The notes below the pieces were generated by a model that saw nothing but the letters and a program-made list of their open reading frames with translations, had not been told where the DNA came from and made no database searches. A stretch of DNA of 64,000 bases from the NCBI RefSeq assembly GCF_003971235.1, contig NZ_CP034661.1:1736001-1800000 (forward strand), in the 5' to 3' direction. The position numbers were made by a program, and so were the translations under genes. The stretch is from Chryseobacterium aureum. Its GTDB lineage: Bacteria > Bacteroidota > Bacteroidia > Flavobacteriales > Weeksellaceae. The first letter of the stretch is position 1; every line of letters begins with the position of its first letter. Below, piece by piece: positions 1 to 7,152 of this stretch.

Positions 1-122
1 AGAAATTGATTTTTTTTGAAATTTAAAAGTTTTCAAGAAAAAAAATTGCTCAATAATCTTTAAATTCCGAGTTAATTTATTCTGTAAATCTCTCAGATAT
101 ACGTAATCACCAAAATTCTCAC

Positions 123-130
123 TAAATTTG
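123..130 (+). promoter_or_regulatory. -7 promoter element (TAAATTTG) for mutS2
   Basis: TAAATTTG matches the Bacteroidetes -7 consensus TAnnTTTG. Only four bases separate it from the GTG start at 135, so the transcript should begin at or next to the start codon. No clear -33 TTG is visible. Positions 1-122 are AT-rich and hold no gene that I can support. Confidence 0.45.
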
Positions 131-134
131 CACT

Positions 135-2282
135 GTGTATATAGATAAAGAAGATTTAGACGAATTAGAGTTTCCGCAATTGCTCGCGGAAATCTCCCCA
201 TTTGCGTATTCTCCGAAAACAAGAGAAAAAATTCTTCAACTTCGTCCGATGGAAATTGACGAGGCGGAACTTTCATTAAAAAAAACGTCAGAATATCTGT
301 CCAGTTTTGAAAGTTCAAATGCGATTCCGTTTGATGAATATGAAGATATTGAAAGTGAGCTGAAATTGATGCTGATTGAGAACTACCGCCTGGAAAATGC
401 TGCTTTCATCAGAATAAAAACCATCACGGAACAGATCGGAAAACTTCAGAAGTTCTTCCCTACCATGCCGGAAACATTTCCTACATTATTAGAAGAGGTT
501 TCTGTGCTGGAATTCAGAAAAGAGATCATTGATAAGGTAGATAAGGTTTTTAACCGTTTTGGTGAGGTAAAAAGTGAGGCCTCTCCTGCTTTGAAAGGGA
601 TAAGAACTGAAATTCAGCATGCTAAAAAAGCGATTCAGGAAAATTTCAACCGTGCGCTTACCACCTACGGGCAGAGTGATTTTTTGGATGACATAAGGGA
701 AACCATTATTGATGACCAACGGGTTCTGGCGGTAAAGTCAGGATTCAAAAAAAGAGTTGCCGGCAGAACGCTAGGCATCTCCAAAACAGGTTCCATTACT
801 TATATTCAGCCGGACAGCGTTGTAAAGCATTACTTCAAGCTTCGTGAAAATGAAGAGGAGGAGAAAAAAGAAATTGACAAAGTTCTCCGTAAGCTGACTG
901 CAGAGCTCGCAGAATTCCAGCCTCAGCTATGGAGGTATCAGGTTTATATTTTTGATCTTGATCTTACGAGAGCTAAAGCGAAATTTGGTGAATTGATCAA
1001 CGGAGTTCTTCCCAAGATCAACCATCATAAAACACTGAGATTAAAAGATGCTTATCATCCCCTGTTATGGTTAAGAAATAAGATTGAGAACAAAATTATC
1101 CATCCGCAAACGCTGACTTTAACGGATCATAACAGAATCATCTGTATTTCCGGTCCGAATGCCGGTGGAAAATCAATTACTTTAAAAACGGTTGGATTAT
1201 TACAGCTGATGATTCAGAGTGGTATTCTGGTTCCGGTTCACCCGAAATCTGAAATGTTTTTCTTTGAGAAAATCATGACTGATATTGGCGACAACCAGTC
1301 TATTGAAAACCATTTATCCACCTACTCATCGAGGTTAAAGAAAATGTCCGGAATCATCCGTGAGGCTGATGCCAATACGCTTTTACTGATTGACGAATTT
1401 GGTACCGGTTCTGATCCTGAACTTGGAGGTGCCCTGGCAGAAAGTTTCATGGAGTTTTTCTATGATAAAAAGAGTTTTGCCATTATCACCACCCACTACA
1501 CTAACATCAAACTGGTGATAGAACAGCTTCCCAATGCCCAGAATGCGGCCATGCTCTTCAATGAGGAAACACTGGAACCCATGTACAAGCTGGAAGTAGG
1601 ACAGGCAGGAAGTTCATTTACTTTTGAAGTTGCGGAAAAGAATAAAATTCCAAGATTTATTATCCATTCTGCCAAGAAAAAGGTAGAGCATGATATCGTT
1701 AATCTGGATAAAACGATTGTAAAGCTGCAGCAGGAAAAGTTTGAAGTGGAAAAACTGAAGTCTGATCTTGCGGAAAGGAAAGAATCTGTAGAAGATAAGC
1801 GTGATAACCTTCAGAAACTGAATGACCAGCTTCAGCAGAAATTATTCAATTTCCAGAAACTGTATGAAGAGGAGCACCGTAAACTTCAGTTCGGTAATAA
1901 GATTGAGGCATTCATTGACAGCTATACCAAAGGAAAATCCAGGAAGGATGTTGTAAAAGATTTTGTAAAGCTCCTGGAGCAGGAAAAATTCAGGAAACTG
2001 GGAAGTGACAAGGATGAATCTAAACGGCTTCAGGTTGTAAAGAGAAAAATCACCCAGCAGCTGAAAAAGGAAGAAGTGATTGAAAAAATTGCTGAAACGA
2101 ATGAAAGACTGGAAGAGCAACGTAAAACCGACCGTTCTTTGTGGATGAAAATCGGGCAGCGTGTCCGTATTACCGGAAGCACCAGTGTAGGAACTATTGA
2201 AAAAATTTCAAGAAACAAAGTGATTGTCAATTACGGAACTTTTAAGACTACGATTGACGCGGATGAACTTGAAAGAATTTAA
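135..2282 (+). CDS. mutS2: MutS2 family DNA-binding ATPase, without Smr domain
   Basis: A 715-residue MutS-family ATPase of the MutS2 branch. Walker A GPNAGGKS lies near residue 340 and Walker B LLLIDEFGTGSDP near residue 420, followed by the TTHYTN switch. A long charged coiled coil spans roughly 520-640. The C-terminus ends in a small basic beta-rich segment (VRITGSTSVGTIEKI...) and has no Smr nuclease domain, which many firmicute MutS2 proteins (about 780 aa) carry. MutS2 proteins bind branched DNA or stalled ribosomes; which role applies here cannot be read from sequence. The start is GTG at 135: an in-frame stop lies at 123-125 and only ATT at 126 is an alternative. A strong terminator follows the gene. 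Confidence 0.92.
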   Translation: MYIDKEDLDELEFPQLLAEISPFAYSPKTREKILQLRPMEIDEAELSLKKTSEYLSSFESSNAIPFDEYEDIESELKLMLIENYRLENAAFIRIKTITEQIGKLQKFFPTMPETFPTLLEEVSVLEFRKEIIDKVDKVFNRFGEVKSEASPALKGIRTEIQHAKKAIQENFNRALTTYGQSDFLDDIRETIIDDQRVLAVKSGFKKRVAGRTLGISKTGSITYIQPDSVVKHYFKLRENEEEEKKEIDKVLRKLTAELAEFQPQLWRYQVYIFDLDLTRAKAKFGELINGVLPKINHHKTLRLKDAYHPLLWLRNKIENKIIHPQTLTLTDHNRIICISGPNAGGKSITLKTVGLLQLMIQSGILVPVHPKSEMFFFEKIMTDIGDNQSIENHLSTYSSRLKKMSGIIREADANTLLLIDEFGTGSDPELGGALAESFMEFFYDKKSFAIITTHYTNIKLVIEQLPNAQNAAMLFNEETLEPMYKLEVGQAGSSFTFEVAEKNKIPRFIIHSAKKKVEHDIVNLDKTIVKLQQEKFEVEKLKSDLAERKESVEDKRDNLQKLNDQLQQKLFNFQKLYEEEHRKLQFGNKIEAFIDSYTKGKSRKDVVKDFVKLLEQEKFRKLGSDKDESKRLQVVKRKITQQLKKEEVIEKIAETNERLEEQRKTDRSLWMKIGQRVRITGSTSVGTIEKISRNKVIVNYGTFKTTIDADELERI

Positions 2283-2313
2283 TGATTCAGAAAGTAAAAC
2301 TTATGCAGATAGC

Positions 2314-2346
2314 AGAGAGAAAACCGTTGGTTTTCTCTCTTTTTTA
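2314..2346 (+). terminator. intrinsic terminator of mutS2
   Basis: A perfect 12-bp stem (AGAGAGAAAACC / GGTTTTCTCTCT) with a GTT loop, followed by a T-run. Confidence 0.9.
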
Positions 2347-2387
2347 TTTTGAATCTGTAATTTCCTACCTAGCATAAACGTTTTTCA

Positions 2388-2395
2388 TATATTTG
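2388..2395 (+). promoter_or_regulatory. -7 promoter element (TATATTTG)
   Basis: TATATTTG fits TAnnTTTG and lies 60 nt before the small membrane protein/ABC pair. The -33 box is weak (TTT near 2361). Confidence 0.4.
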
Positions 2396-2454
2396 AAGCG
2401 TAAAGATGCTCTATTGCACAGCTAAAGACCTAATAACCCACACTCTTTTAAAAT

Positions 2455-2733
2455 ATGACCAGAAACTTTACTATTCTTTGGATCTTTTATAGGAAAATTT
2501 TACTTCCCGCCTTACTGTTTTCATTGCTTATCTCTCTGATACTTCCCTTCAAGGCTGAAACGTTTGGTTTAAGTTTTCTTTTAACGGTACCTGCTCTTCA
2601 CTATTTTATCTATGAAGTAAGATTTAAAAGCGAATATTATTTTTATGCCAACACCGGATTTTCAAGGACTTTTCTTTGGGCAGGGACAATGGCATTAAGT
2701 CTCATTGTAAAAATGATAACATTATTCTTATGA
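2455..2733 (+). CDS. small integral membrane protein paired with ABC ATPase
   Basis: 92 residues with about three hydrophobic segments (LLPALLFSLLISLILPF, FLLTVPALHYFIY, FLWAGTMALSLIVKMITLFL). I do not recognise a family. The TGA stop overlaps the ATG of the following ABC ATPase gene (ATGA), which implies translational coupling. It is therefore probably the membrane partner of that ATPase in a minimal transporter, but no permease motif is visible and its function is unknown. Confidence 0.7.
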   Translation: MTRNFTILWIFYRKILLPALLFSLLISLILPFKAETFGLSFLLTVPALHYFIYEVRFKSEYYFYANTGFSRTFLWAGTMALSLIVKMITLFL

Positions 2734-3392
2734 GTAAGCTTCATGTTGATAGTGTAACAAAATCTTTTGGTGACAGAAAGATCCTTCAGGATATTTATAT
2801 AGGATGTGAAACCGGCAAGGTTGTAGGGTTACTGGGCAGAAACGGGACCGGAAAATCGACACTGCTCAAAATCATATTTGGAACGGAACAGGGTGATAAC
2901 CAGTTTATAAAATATGACCATACCATTCTGAAAAACATTTCCGACAGAAAAAACAGAATCTCCTACTTACCCCAGGATCTTTTTTTGCCAAAATATATAA
3001 AGATTAAAAATCTGATTCCGCTTTTCTGTAACCCCAAAAATACTGAGCTACTTTTTACTTCAGAATTCGTACAGCCTTTCCTTGATCAAAAGCCTAAAAA
3101 TCTCTCTACAGGTGAGCAGAGAATCATAGAAACTCTTATGATTATTTACTCTGAAGCAGATTTTATATTGCTGGATGAGCCATTTCATAGCCTTTCCCCG
3201 AAAATCACTGAAGAGCTAAAGAAATATATCCGACAGGAATCAGCCCGTAAAGGATTTATTATTTCTGATCATCACTTTAAAGATGTTCTGGATATCTCTG
3301 ATCATATATTGCTGCTTTCTGAAGGCCATCTCAAACAAATACAAGATTTAAGTGAACTGCAGCGCTATAATTATCTTCCGAAATGCATTTAA
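2730..3392 (+). CDS. ABC transporter ATP-binding protein
   Basis: A 220-residue ABC ATPase. Walker A GRNGTGKST is at residues 36-44, the signature is LSTGEQR, Walker B is FILLDEP, and the H-loop region is SDHHF. An upstream in-frame ATG at 2676 exists, but the ATG at 2730 begins a normal ABC N-terminus (MSKLHVDSVTKSFG) and overlaps the stop of the preceding membrane-protein gene. It has a single nucleotide-binding domain and no fused permease. The substrate cannot be inferred; the coupled 92-aa protein is the only visible partner. Confidence 0.9.
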   Translation: MSKLHVDSVTKSFGDRKILQDIYIGCETGKVVGLLGRNGTGKSTLLKIIFGTEQGDNQFIKYDHTILKNISDRKNRISYLPQDLFLPKYIKIKNLIPLFCNPKNTELLFTSEFVQPFLDQKPKNLSTGEQRIIETLMIIYSEADFILLDEPFHSLSPKITEELKKYIRQESARKGFIISDHHFKDVLDISDHILLLSEGHLKQIQDLSELQRYNYLPKCI

Positions 3393-3396
3393 TTTA

Positions 3397-3404
3397 TATA
3401 TTTG
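3397..3404 (+). promoter_or_regulatory. -7 promoter element (TATATTTG)
   Basis: TATATTTG just after the ABC gene stop and 19 nt before the next start codon fits the Bacteroidetes -7 box; the predicted leader is very short. Confidence 0.4.
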
Positions 3405-3422
3405 AAGGATTAAAAAATTTTC

Positions 3423-4223
3423 ATGATGACTTTCATAAACAAAGCATTCTATTTATCCGCTTTCAGTATTTTATCGATCGCTTTTGTAAAAGGGCAGAAT
3501 AAAGTTCCTTTCGGAGTGGTAAAAGCGGAAGAAGGATATGCCAATGTGCGTGTTCATAAGGATAATTACAGAAAAATTGTAGATAAAATCCGTATGCGTA
3601 AAGGTGATGTCTTCGTTTATGTAAAGCCTGCTCCGGGGGAAACGGAGTGGATCTGGATCAAATATCCTGAAAAGCAGGATGACGACAAACCTTTTGTACG
3701 TTATGAAACGCTTGACAAAGAAGGAATGGTGAATAAAGAACGGATTGCTTACATTGATCAGCTTCCGGCTTATACCCCATCCAAATCTAAAAACGGAAAA
3801 TCCATTATTTTCACAGACAATTCTGACCCCAAAGTTCCTACTGCACAAAGAAGCAAAGTAGTTATTGATATCTATCCTTCCAATGCGGGATACCGTAAAA
3901 AGGAAAAAGATGCCGAAGGAAAACTTCTTACCATTGATAAAGTAAAACCATGGGGAATTGGAAATGATCTCCCGGAAGGAATGACTGAAATCAAATCCAT
4001 CAGGGTACAACAGCCGGGAAGAGGATCTGTTTTCGTAAGAGAAGCCATCAAGAATATGTTCCAGCCTACGATGGATTTTGAGAACATCGGTGTAACCTCT
4101 CTGGATAATGATAATATCTTTCTTTATATGATCAACGGTTCAGGAGAAAACAGATATACTACCCTTTGGACCATCAAGAAAGGAAGAGTAATCAGCCAGA
4201 TTATTTACCATAATCCGGAATAA
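3423..4223 (+). CDS. secreted protein of unknown function
   Basis: 266 residues. An N-terminal signal peptide (MMTFINKAFYLSAFSILSIAFVKGQ) is followed by a soluble, charged, beta-rich body. There is no recognised domain; a segment with VVIDIYPSNAGYRKKEKD and a C-terminal 'LWTIKKGRVISQIIYHNPE' may resemble a small stress- or wall-related domain, but I cannot name it. Either ATG at 3423 or ATG at 3426 could be used. It has its own promoter-like element and is monocistronic. Confidence 0.75.
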   Translation: MMTFINKAFYLSAFSILSIAFVKGQNKVPFGVVKAEEGYANVRVHKDNYRKIVDKIRMRKGDVFVYVKPAPGETEWIWIKYPEKQDDDKPFVRYETLDKEGMVNKERIAYIDQLPAYTPSKSKNGKSIIFTDNSDPKVPTAQRSKVVIDIYPSNAGYRKKEKDAEGKLLTIDKVKPWGIGNDLPEGMTEIKSIRVQQPGRGSVFVREAIKNMFQPTMDFENIGVTSLDNDNIFLYMINGSGENRYTTLWTIKKGRVISQIIYHNPE

Positions 4224-4229
4224 ATTCAT

Positions 4230-4237
4230 TATTTTTG
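4230..4237 (+). promoter_or_regulatory. -7 promoter element (TATTTTTG) for the riboswitch transcript
   Basis: TATTTTTG fits TAnnTTTG, lies right after the preceding stop codon and about 30 nt before the riboswitch core. It places a transcription start near 4243 and argues that the riboswitch is expressed from its own promoter. Confidence 0.5.
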
Positions 4238-4264
4238 CCCCTGAAAAGTTTTAACGCTTATTCA

Positions 4265-4420
4265 TCATAGAAATTGGTTCTGCATCACTGCAGATTAAAA
4301 GGGAACCGTGTGAGAATCACGGACTGTCGCGCAACTGTAAGTAACTGTAATCTTTATCAAAGATCCACTGTGCGAGGCATGGGAAGGAGATAAAAGATGT
4401 TACAAGTCAGGAGACCTGCC
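4265..4420 (+). promoter_or_regulatory. cobalamin (B12/AdoCbl) riboswitch
   Basis: The conserved core is plain: GGGAAccGTGTGAGAATCAC (4301-4320), then ggACTGtcGCGCAACTGTAA, then CCACTG (4365-4370), GGGAAGG (4381-4387) and the B12 box AGTCAGGAGACCTGCC (4405-4420). Downstream, a 7-bp hairpin (CAGGAAT / ATTCCTG, 4479-4499) followed by a T-rich stretch could be the expression platform. A possible P13-like hairpin at 4437-4456 has a TCGCG loop that could pair with TGCGA near 4371. Unusually, the next gene on this strand is an acyl-CoA thioesterase, not a B12 transporter or a B12-dependent enzyme. Confidence 0.9.
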
Positions 4421-4478
4421 TTTTTCTTAAACAAGTAACTTTCGCGATTTGAAGTTGTATTGATCTGATGAATTGTTT

Positions 4479-4512
4479 CAGGAATTCTCTTGATTCCTGT
4501 TATTGTTCTGTT
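4479..4512 (+). terminator. candidate riboswitch expression-platform terminator
   Basis: CAGGAAT-TCTCTTG-ATTCCTG hairpin followed by TTATTGTTCTGTTGTT. The stem is short and AT-rich, so attenuation is only inferred from its place between the riboswitch and the thioesterase start. Confidence 0.35.
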
Positions 4513-4555
4513 GTTCCAGTATCTATTTTCATTTCGCTTTAATTAATAATGATAT

Positions 4556-4939
4556 ATGACTACAGAAGAAAGAATTGAAGCCTCCGAAACCAGAATCTTT
4601 AAAGCGGTTTTCCCTAACACAACCAATCATTATGATACCCTTTTTGGTGGTACGGCCATGCAGCTGATGGACGAAGTAGCTTTTATTACTGCTACCCGAT
4701 TTGCCAGAAAAAGAGTGGTAACGGTAAGCAGTGACAAAATAGATTTCAAAAAACCTATTCCTGCCGGAACCATTGTGGAATTAATCGGGAAAGTTTCCTA
4801 CGTAGGAAAAACCAGTATGAAAGTAAACGTTGAAATCTATACCGAACAAATGTATTCTTACGAAAGAGAAAAAGCCATTGTGGGTGATTTTACTTTTGTA
4901 GCAATCGATGAATTTAAGAAACCCATCCAAATCCTATAA
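4556..4939 (+). CDS. acyl-CoA thioesterase (hotdog fold, YciA/BFIT-like)
   Basis: 127 residues of the hotdog-fold acyl-CoA hydrolase family: 'NTTNHYDTLFGGTAMQLMDEVA' near residues 21-42 carries the N-x-x-GGTxMxxMDE signature of YciA/cytosolic long-chain acyl-CoA thioesterases, followed by 'VTVSSDKIDFKKPIPAG'. It hydrolyses acyl-CoA to free acid and CoA in the cytoplasm; chain length is unknown. It is the first gene after the cobalamin riboswitch, with a 135-nt leader and no other start between, so it is probably under B12 control unless a second promoter exists. A strong bidirectional terminator follows. Confidence 0.88.
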   Translation: MTTEERIEASETRIFKAVFPNTTNHYDTLFGGTAMQLMDEVAFITATRFARKRVVTVSSDKIDFKKPIPAGTIVELIGKVSYVGKTSMKVNVEIYTEQMYSYEREKAIVGDFTFVAIDEFKKPIQIL

Positions 4940-4944
4940 ATATA

Positions 4945-4977
4945 AAGACTCGGGCGGCCTTTGGCCGCCCGAGTCTT
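4945..4977. terminator. bidirectional intrinsic terminator
   Basis: A perfect 15-bp GC-rich stem (arms 4945-4959 and 4963-4977) with a TTT loop between convergent genes; A- and T-tracts on each side serve both strands. Confidence 0.9.
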
Positions 4978-4989
4978 ATTCTATATTTA

Positions 4990-5586
4990 TTACAGTGATT
5001 TTACCACTTTCTCCGTCTCCAGGTTTTGGTTCAGCAAGAGTTCAAAGGCCTCTCCCATTTCATCCGATGCTCTGCTGATGGCATTTTCAAGCATATTGCG
5101 GATCTGTTTTTCCGTTACTCCGGCTTCCGTCCAGCTTTTTCCTGAAGTATGGGAATTTAGGATAAACGGCATGATACGGTCAATTCCACATGCGAAAATA
5201 GCATCCGGTGTTTTTTCATCTTCGAATTCCAACCACAGATTAAAGAATTCTGTACGCAAAGGTTCATCCAGTATTCCGAAAATCTTTTGGGCAGATGCCT
5301 TTTCTCTTTCGAACTTTCCAACCATTGCTTTTTCATCAAAAATAAAAGTATCTCCGGCTTCTATCTCCACAAGATCATGAATAGAAAGCATTCTTATAAC
5401 TCTTAATAAATCAATATCAGCGCGGTTTTTGGCGTAGGGATACAGGATCTGAGCCAGAATAATGATCTGCCAGGAATGTTCTGCTGTGTTTTCTCTTCGG
5501 GAGTCATCAGCATTATAGTTTCTTCGCTGCACGTTTTTCAAAGCATCCACTGCCAGGATAAAATCTATTTCTTTCTGAATTTTCAT
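4990..5586 (-). CDS. HD-domain phosphohydrolase (YfbR/HDDC2-like)
   Basis: 198 residues with the HD metal-binding pattern: 'ENTAEHSWQ' (first His), 'LSIHDLVEIEAGD' (HD pair) and the later Asp in 'CGIDRIMP'. This layout matches the YfbR/HDDC2 group, whose members dephosphorylate nucleoside 5'-monophosphates; the exact substrate is an inference. Its start lies one base after the stop of the upstream secreted-protein gene, so the two form an operon. The bidirectional terminator lies after it. Confidence 0.85.
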   Translation of the reverse strand: MKIQKEIDFILAVDALKNVQRRNYNADDSRRENTAEHSWQIIILAQILYPYAKNRADIDLLRVIRMLSIHDLVEIEAGDTFIFDEKAMVGKFEREKASAQKIFGILDEPLRTEFFNLWLEFEDEKTPDAIFACGIDRIMPFILNSHTSGKSWTEAGVTEKQIRNMLENAISRASDEMGEAFELLLNQNLETEKVVKSL

Positions 5587-5587
5587 C

Positions 5588-6289
5588 TTACTTCTTATTT
5601 CTGTTATATTGATCAGACGGATATACCTTGGTTCTGGTCACCCATTTATTGTTTATTTTTTCTTTTGTAATTACTTTTACTTTGCCTTCTACCGTCATAT
5701 CTTCTTCTTTTTCCAGTACTTTATCAAGTCCTTTATTCGGTATTACAGCATATTCTGTGGTAAAAAGATCGCAGCAGCCAGACTTTCCATAAGAAATAAG
5801 ACGTTTACGCTTGGCATCAACATCAAAAATATCCAGACCGTTTGAACCCAGCTCTGTAAGTTCATCGCTTTTTACAAAACCCAATTTTGTCTTGTTGTAG
5901 ACATATACATCATAAGATGCCCCGCTATAATTTCCCATATTTCCGTTCCTTATCGCAACATCTTCCGTTCCATCGAAATTAAAGTCATCTATAATTACGG
6001 CACGCTGATCTTTCAAAAGGGGGATCAATTTCCCCTGGATCGGTTTTTGACCTTGTTCTGTATATAAAACCAGATCTTCTGAGACAAAAGTCTGTATTTT
6101 GCTGTTTTTATGATCAAACAATTCCACCGTTCCCCTTCCACCACATCTGTCATCATAACAATTTTCTACATGGATGACAGCATCATAGCTTTTGGATACA
6201 TTTTTAACCTCAAACTGATATTGCCCGAAACATAAGGGACCTAATAAAAGAAATGCCGATAAGTGCTTGTACTTATTCAAAATATTCAT
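5588..6289 (-). CDS. secreted protein, XAC2610/VCBS-like
   Basis: 233 residues from ATG at 6289; an in-frame upstream start at 6328 would add 13 residues before the signal peptide (MNILNKYKHLSAFLLLGPLCFGQ), so I prefer 6289. The segment 'IIDDFNFDGTEDVAIRNG' is a calcium-binding FG-GAP/VCBS-like loop typical of XAC2610-related proteins. Four Cys residues may form disulfides (CYDDRC, CC). Function is unknown; the protein is probably periplasmic or surface-exposed. First gene of an operon with the HD phosphohydrolase. Confidence 0.75.
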   Translation of the reverse strand: MNILNKYKHLSAFLLLGPLCFGQYQFEVKNVSKSYDAVIHVENCYDDRCGGRGTVELFDHKNSKIQTFVSEDLVLYTEQGQKPIQGKLIPLLKDQRAVIIDDFNFDGTEDVAIRNGNMGNYSGASYDVYVYNKTKLGFVKSDELTELGSNGLDIFDVDAKRKRLISYGKSGCCDLFTTEYAVIPNKGLDKVLEKEEDMTVEGKVKVITKEKINNKWVTRTKVYPSDQYNRNKK

Positions 6290-6325
6290 GGTAATAGTAA
6301 ATGATTTAGGTGTTTTTTTTTCTAA

Positions 6326-6356
6326 CAAAAATACGAATCATAACAGCGATCTCAAA
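6326..6356 (-). promoter_or_regulatory. promoter TTTG-N19-TATTTTTG
   Basis: On the minus strand a -33 TTTG (6356-6353) is followed after 19 nt by TATTTTTG (6333-6326), a full match to the Bacteroidetes consensus, about 37 nt before the ATG at 6289. Confidence 0.7.
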
Positions 6357-6403
6357 ATTCAGCCCCTATTATCTGTGAGGATTTACCAGTTTATATCATT
6401 TCT

Positions 6404-6512
6404 CAGGAGCCGTTTCCCGCTATCCGCTCATACTCCTCACACCGGGCTATTCCAGCTCCTTAGCTCCCCAACCCTGCCACCATGCTCCGGGGTAACCGCT
6501 GCTATCGGGGCT
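6404..6512 (+). ncRNA. conserved CCCGCTATCCGC...CCGCTGCTATCGGGGCT element (Flavo-1-like candidate)
   Basis: A GC-rich segment of ~109 nt in an AT-rich intergenic region. It has the layout AGGAGC-cg-TTTCCCGCTATCCGCT ... variable middle ... GTAACCGCTGCTATCGGGGCT. The outer parts can pair (GCCCCGAT-like with ATCCG/CCCGCTAT). From memory, elements of this form recur in Flavobacteria and resemble the Flavo-1 RNA motif; I could not check this against a covariance model. No ORF with coding character overlaps it. The rest of 6290-6811 holds only promoters. Confidence 0.5.
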
Positions 6513-6701
6513 ATAAATATAAATGATGAGTAATGCGTGGCACCTCTTTTCCTGTAATTTCTTGCTGTTTTCGATTATGAGGTATTGAATTTTCAACCAT
6601 TTTTTCATTACCATTCTTTCATAGGGAAATTTTCAATGAAAATTATTCAACTGAATATCAGATAGTTAAAATATTTATTTTAAAAATTTTACTACTTTGT
6701 A

Positions 6702-6733
6702 TTGCATAATACCATTTTATTTACATATCTTTG
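6702..6733 (+). promoter_or_regulatory. promoter of the PadR/PspC operon
   Basis: TTG (6702-6704), 21 nt, TATCTTTG (6726-6733); fits the Bacteroidetes consensus and gives a leader of about 70 nt before the PadR gene. Confidence 0.6.
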
Positions 6734-6811
6734 TAATGTAAAATTAGAATAGGCTCAGCTAGCTAGGAGCATTTTTCTAAGAATATAACTAATTAACAAA
6801 ACTTATCAAAG

Positions 6812-7141
6812 ATGAATACCGAAAATACCAAAGCGCAAATGCGAAAAGGAATTCTGGAATTCTGTATTCTAAGTCTCATCAATAACAGAGAAATGTATGT
6901 TTCTGATCTTATTGACGAACTGAAAAAAGGAAAACTGGATGTAGTGGAAGGGACCCTCTACCCTCTTCTCACAAGACTTAAAAATGGAGAATTTCTCTCT
7001 TACAGATGGGAAGAATCTACAGGAGGACCTCCCAGAAAATATTATCAGATCACAGAAAAAGGAAAACTTTTCCTGGATGAACTTCTCAATACATGGAATG
7101 AACTGACAGCCTCAGTAAACCAAATCACCCAACAAAATTAA
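6812..7141 (+). CDS. PadR family transcriptional regulator
   Basis: 109 residues with a winged helix-turn-helix of the PadR type: 'KGILEFCILSLI', 'MYVSDLIDELKKGKLDVVEGTLYPLLTRLKNGEFLSYRWEES' and 'GPPRKYYQITEKGK', the characteristic wing. It lies 11 nt before a PspC-domain gene, so it probably autoregulates this two-gene operon. PadR/PspC pairs are common in Bacteroidetes and are thought to sense envelope stress; the signal is unknown. Confidence 0.92.
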   Translation: MNTENTKAQMRKGILEFCILSLINNREMYVSDLIDELKKGKLDVVEGTLYPLLTRLKNGEFLSYRWEESTGGPPRKYYQITEKGKLFLDELLNTWNELTASVNQITQQN

Positions 7142-7152
7142 AAAACAAAGCT

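Noticed and set aside
6267..6533. 88-codon plus-strand ORF over the Flavo-1-like element
   Set aside because: The reading frame follows a structured, GC-rich element and overlaps the promoter of the opposite gene; no coding signs.
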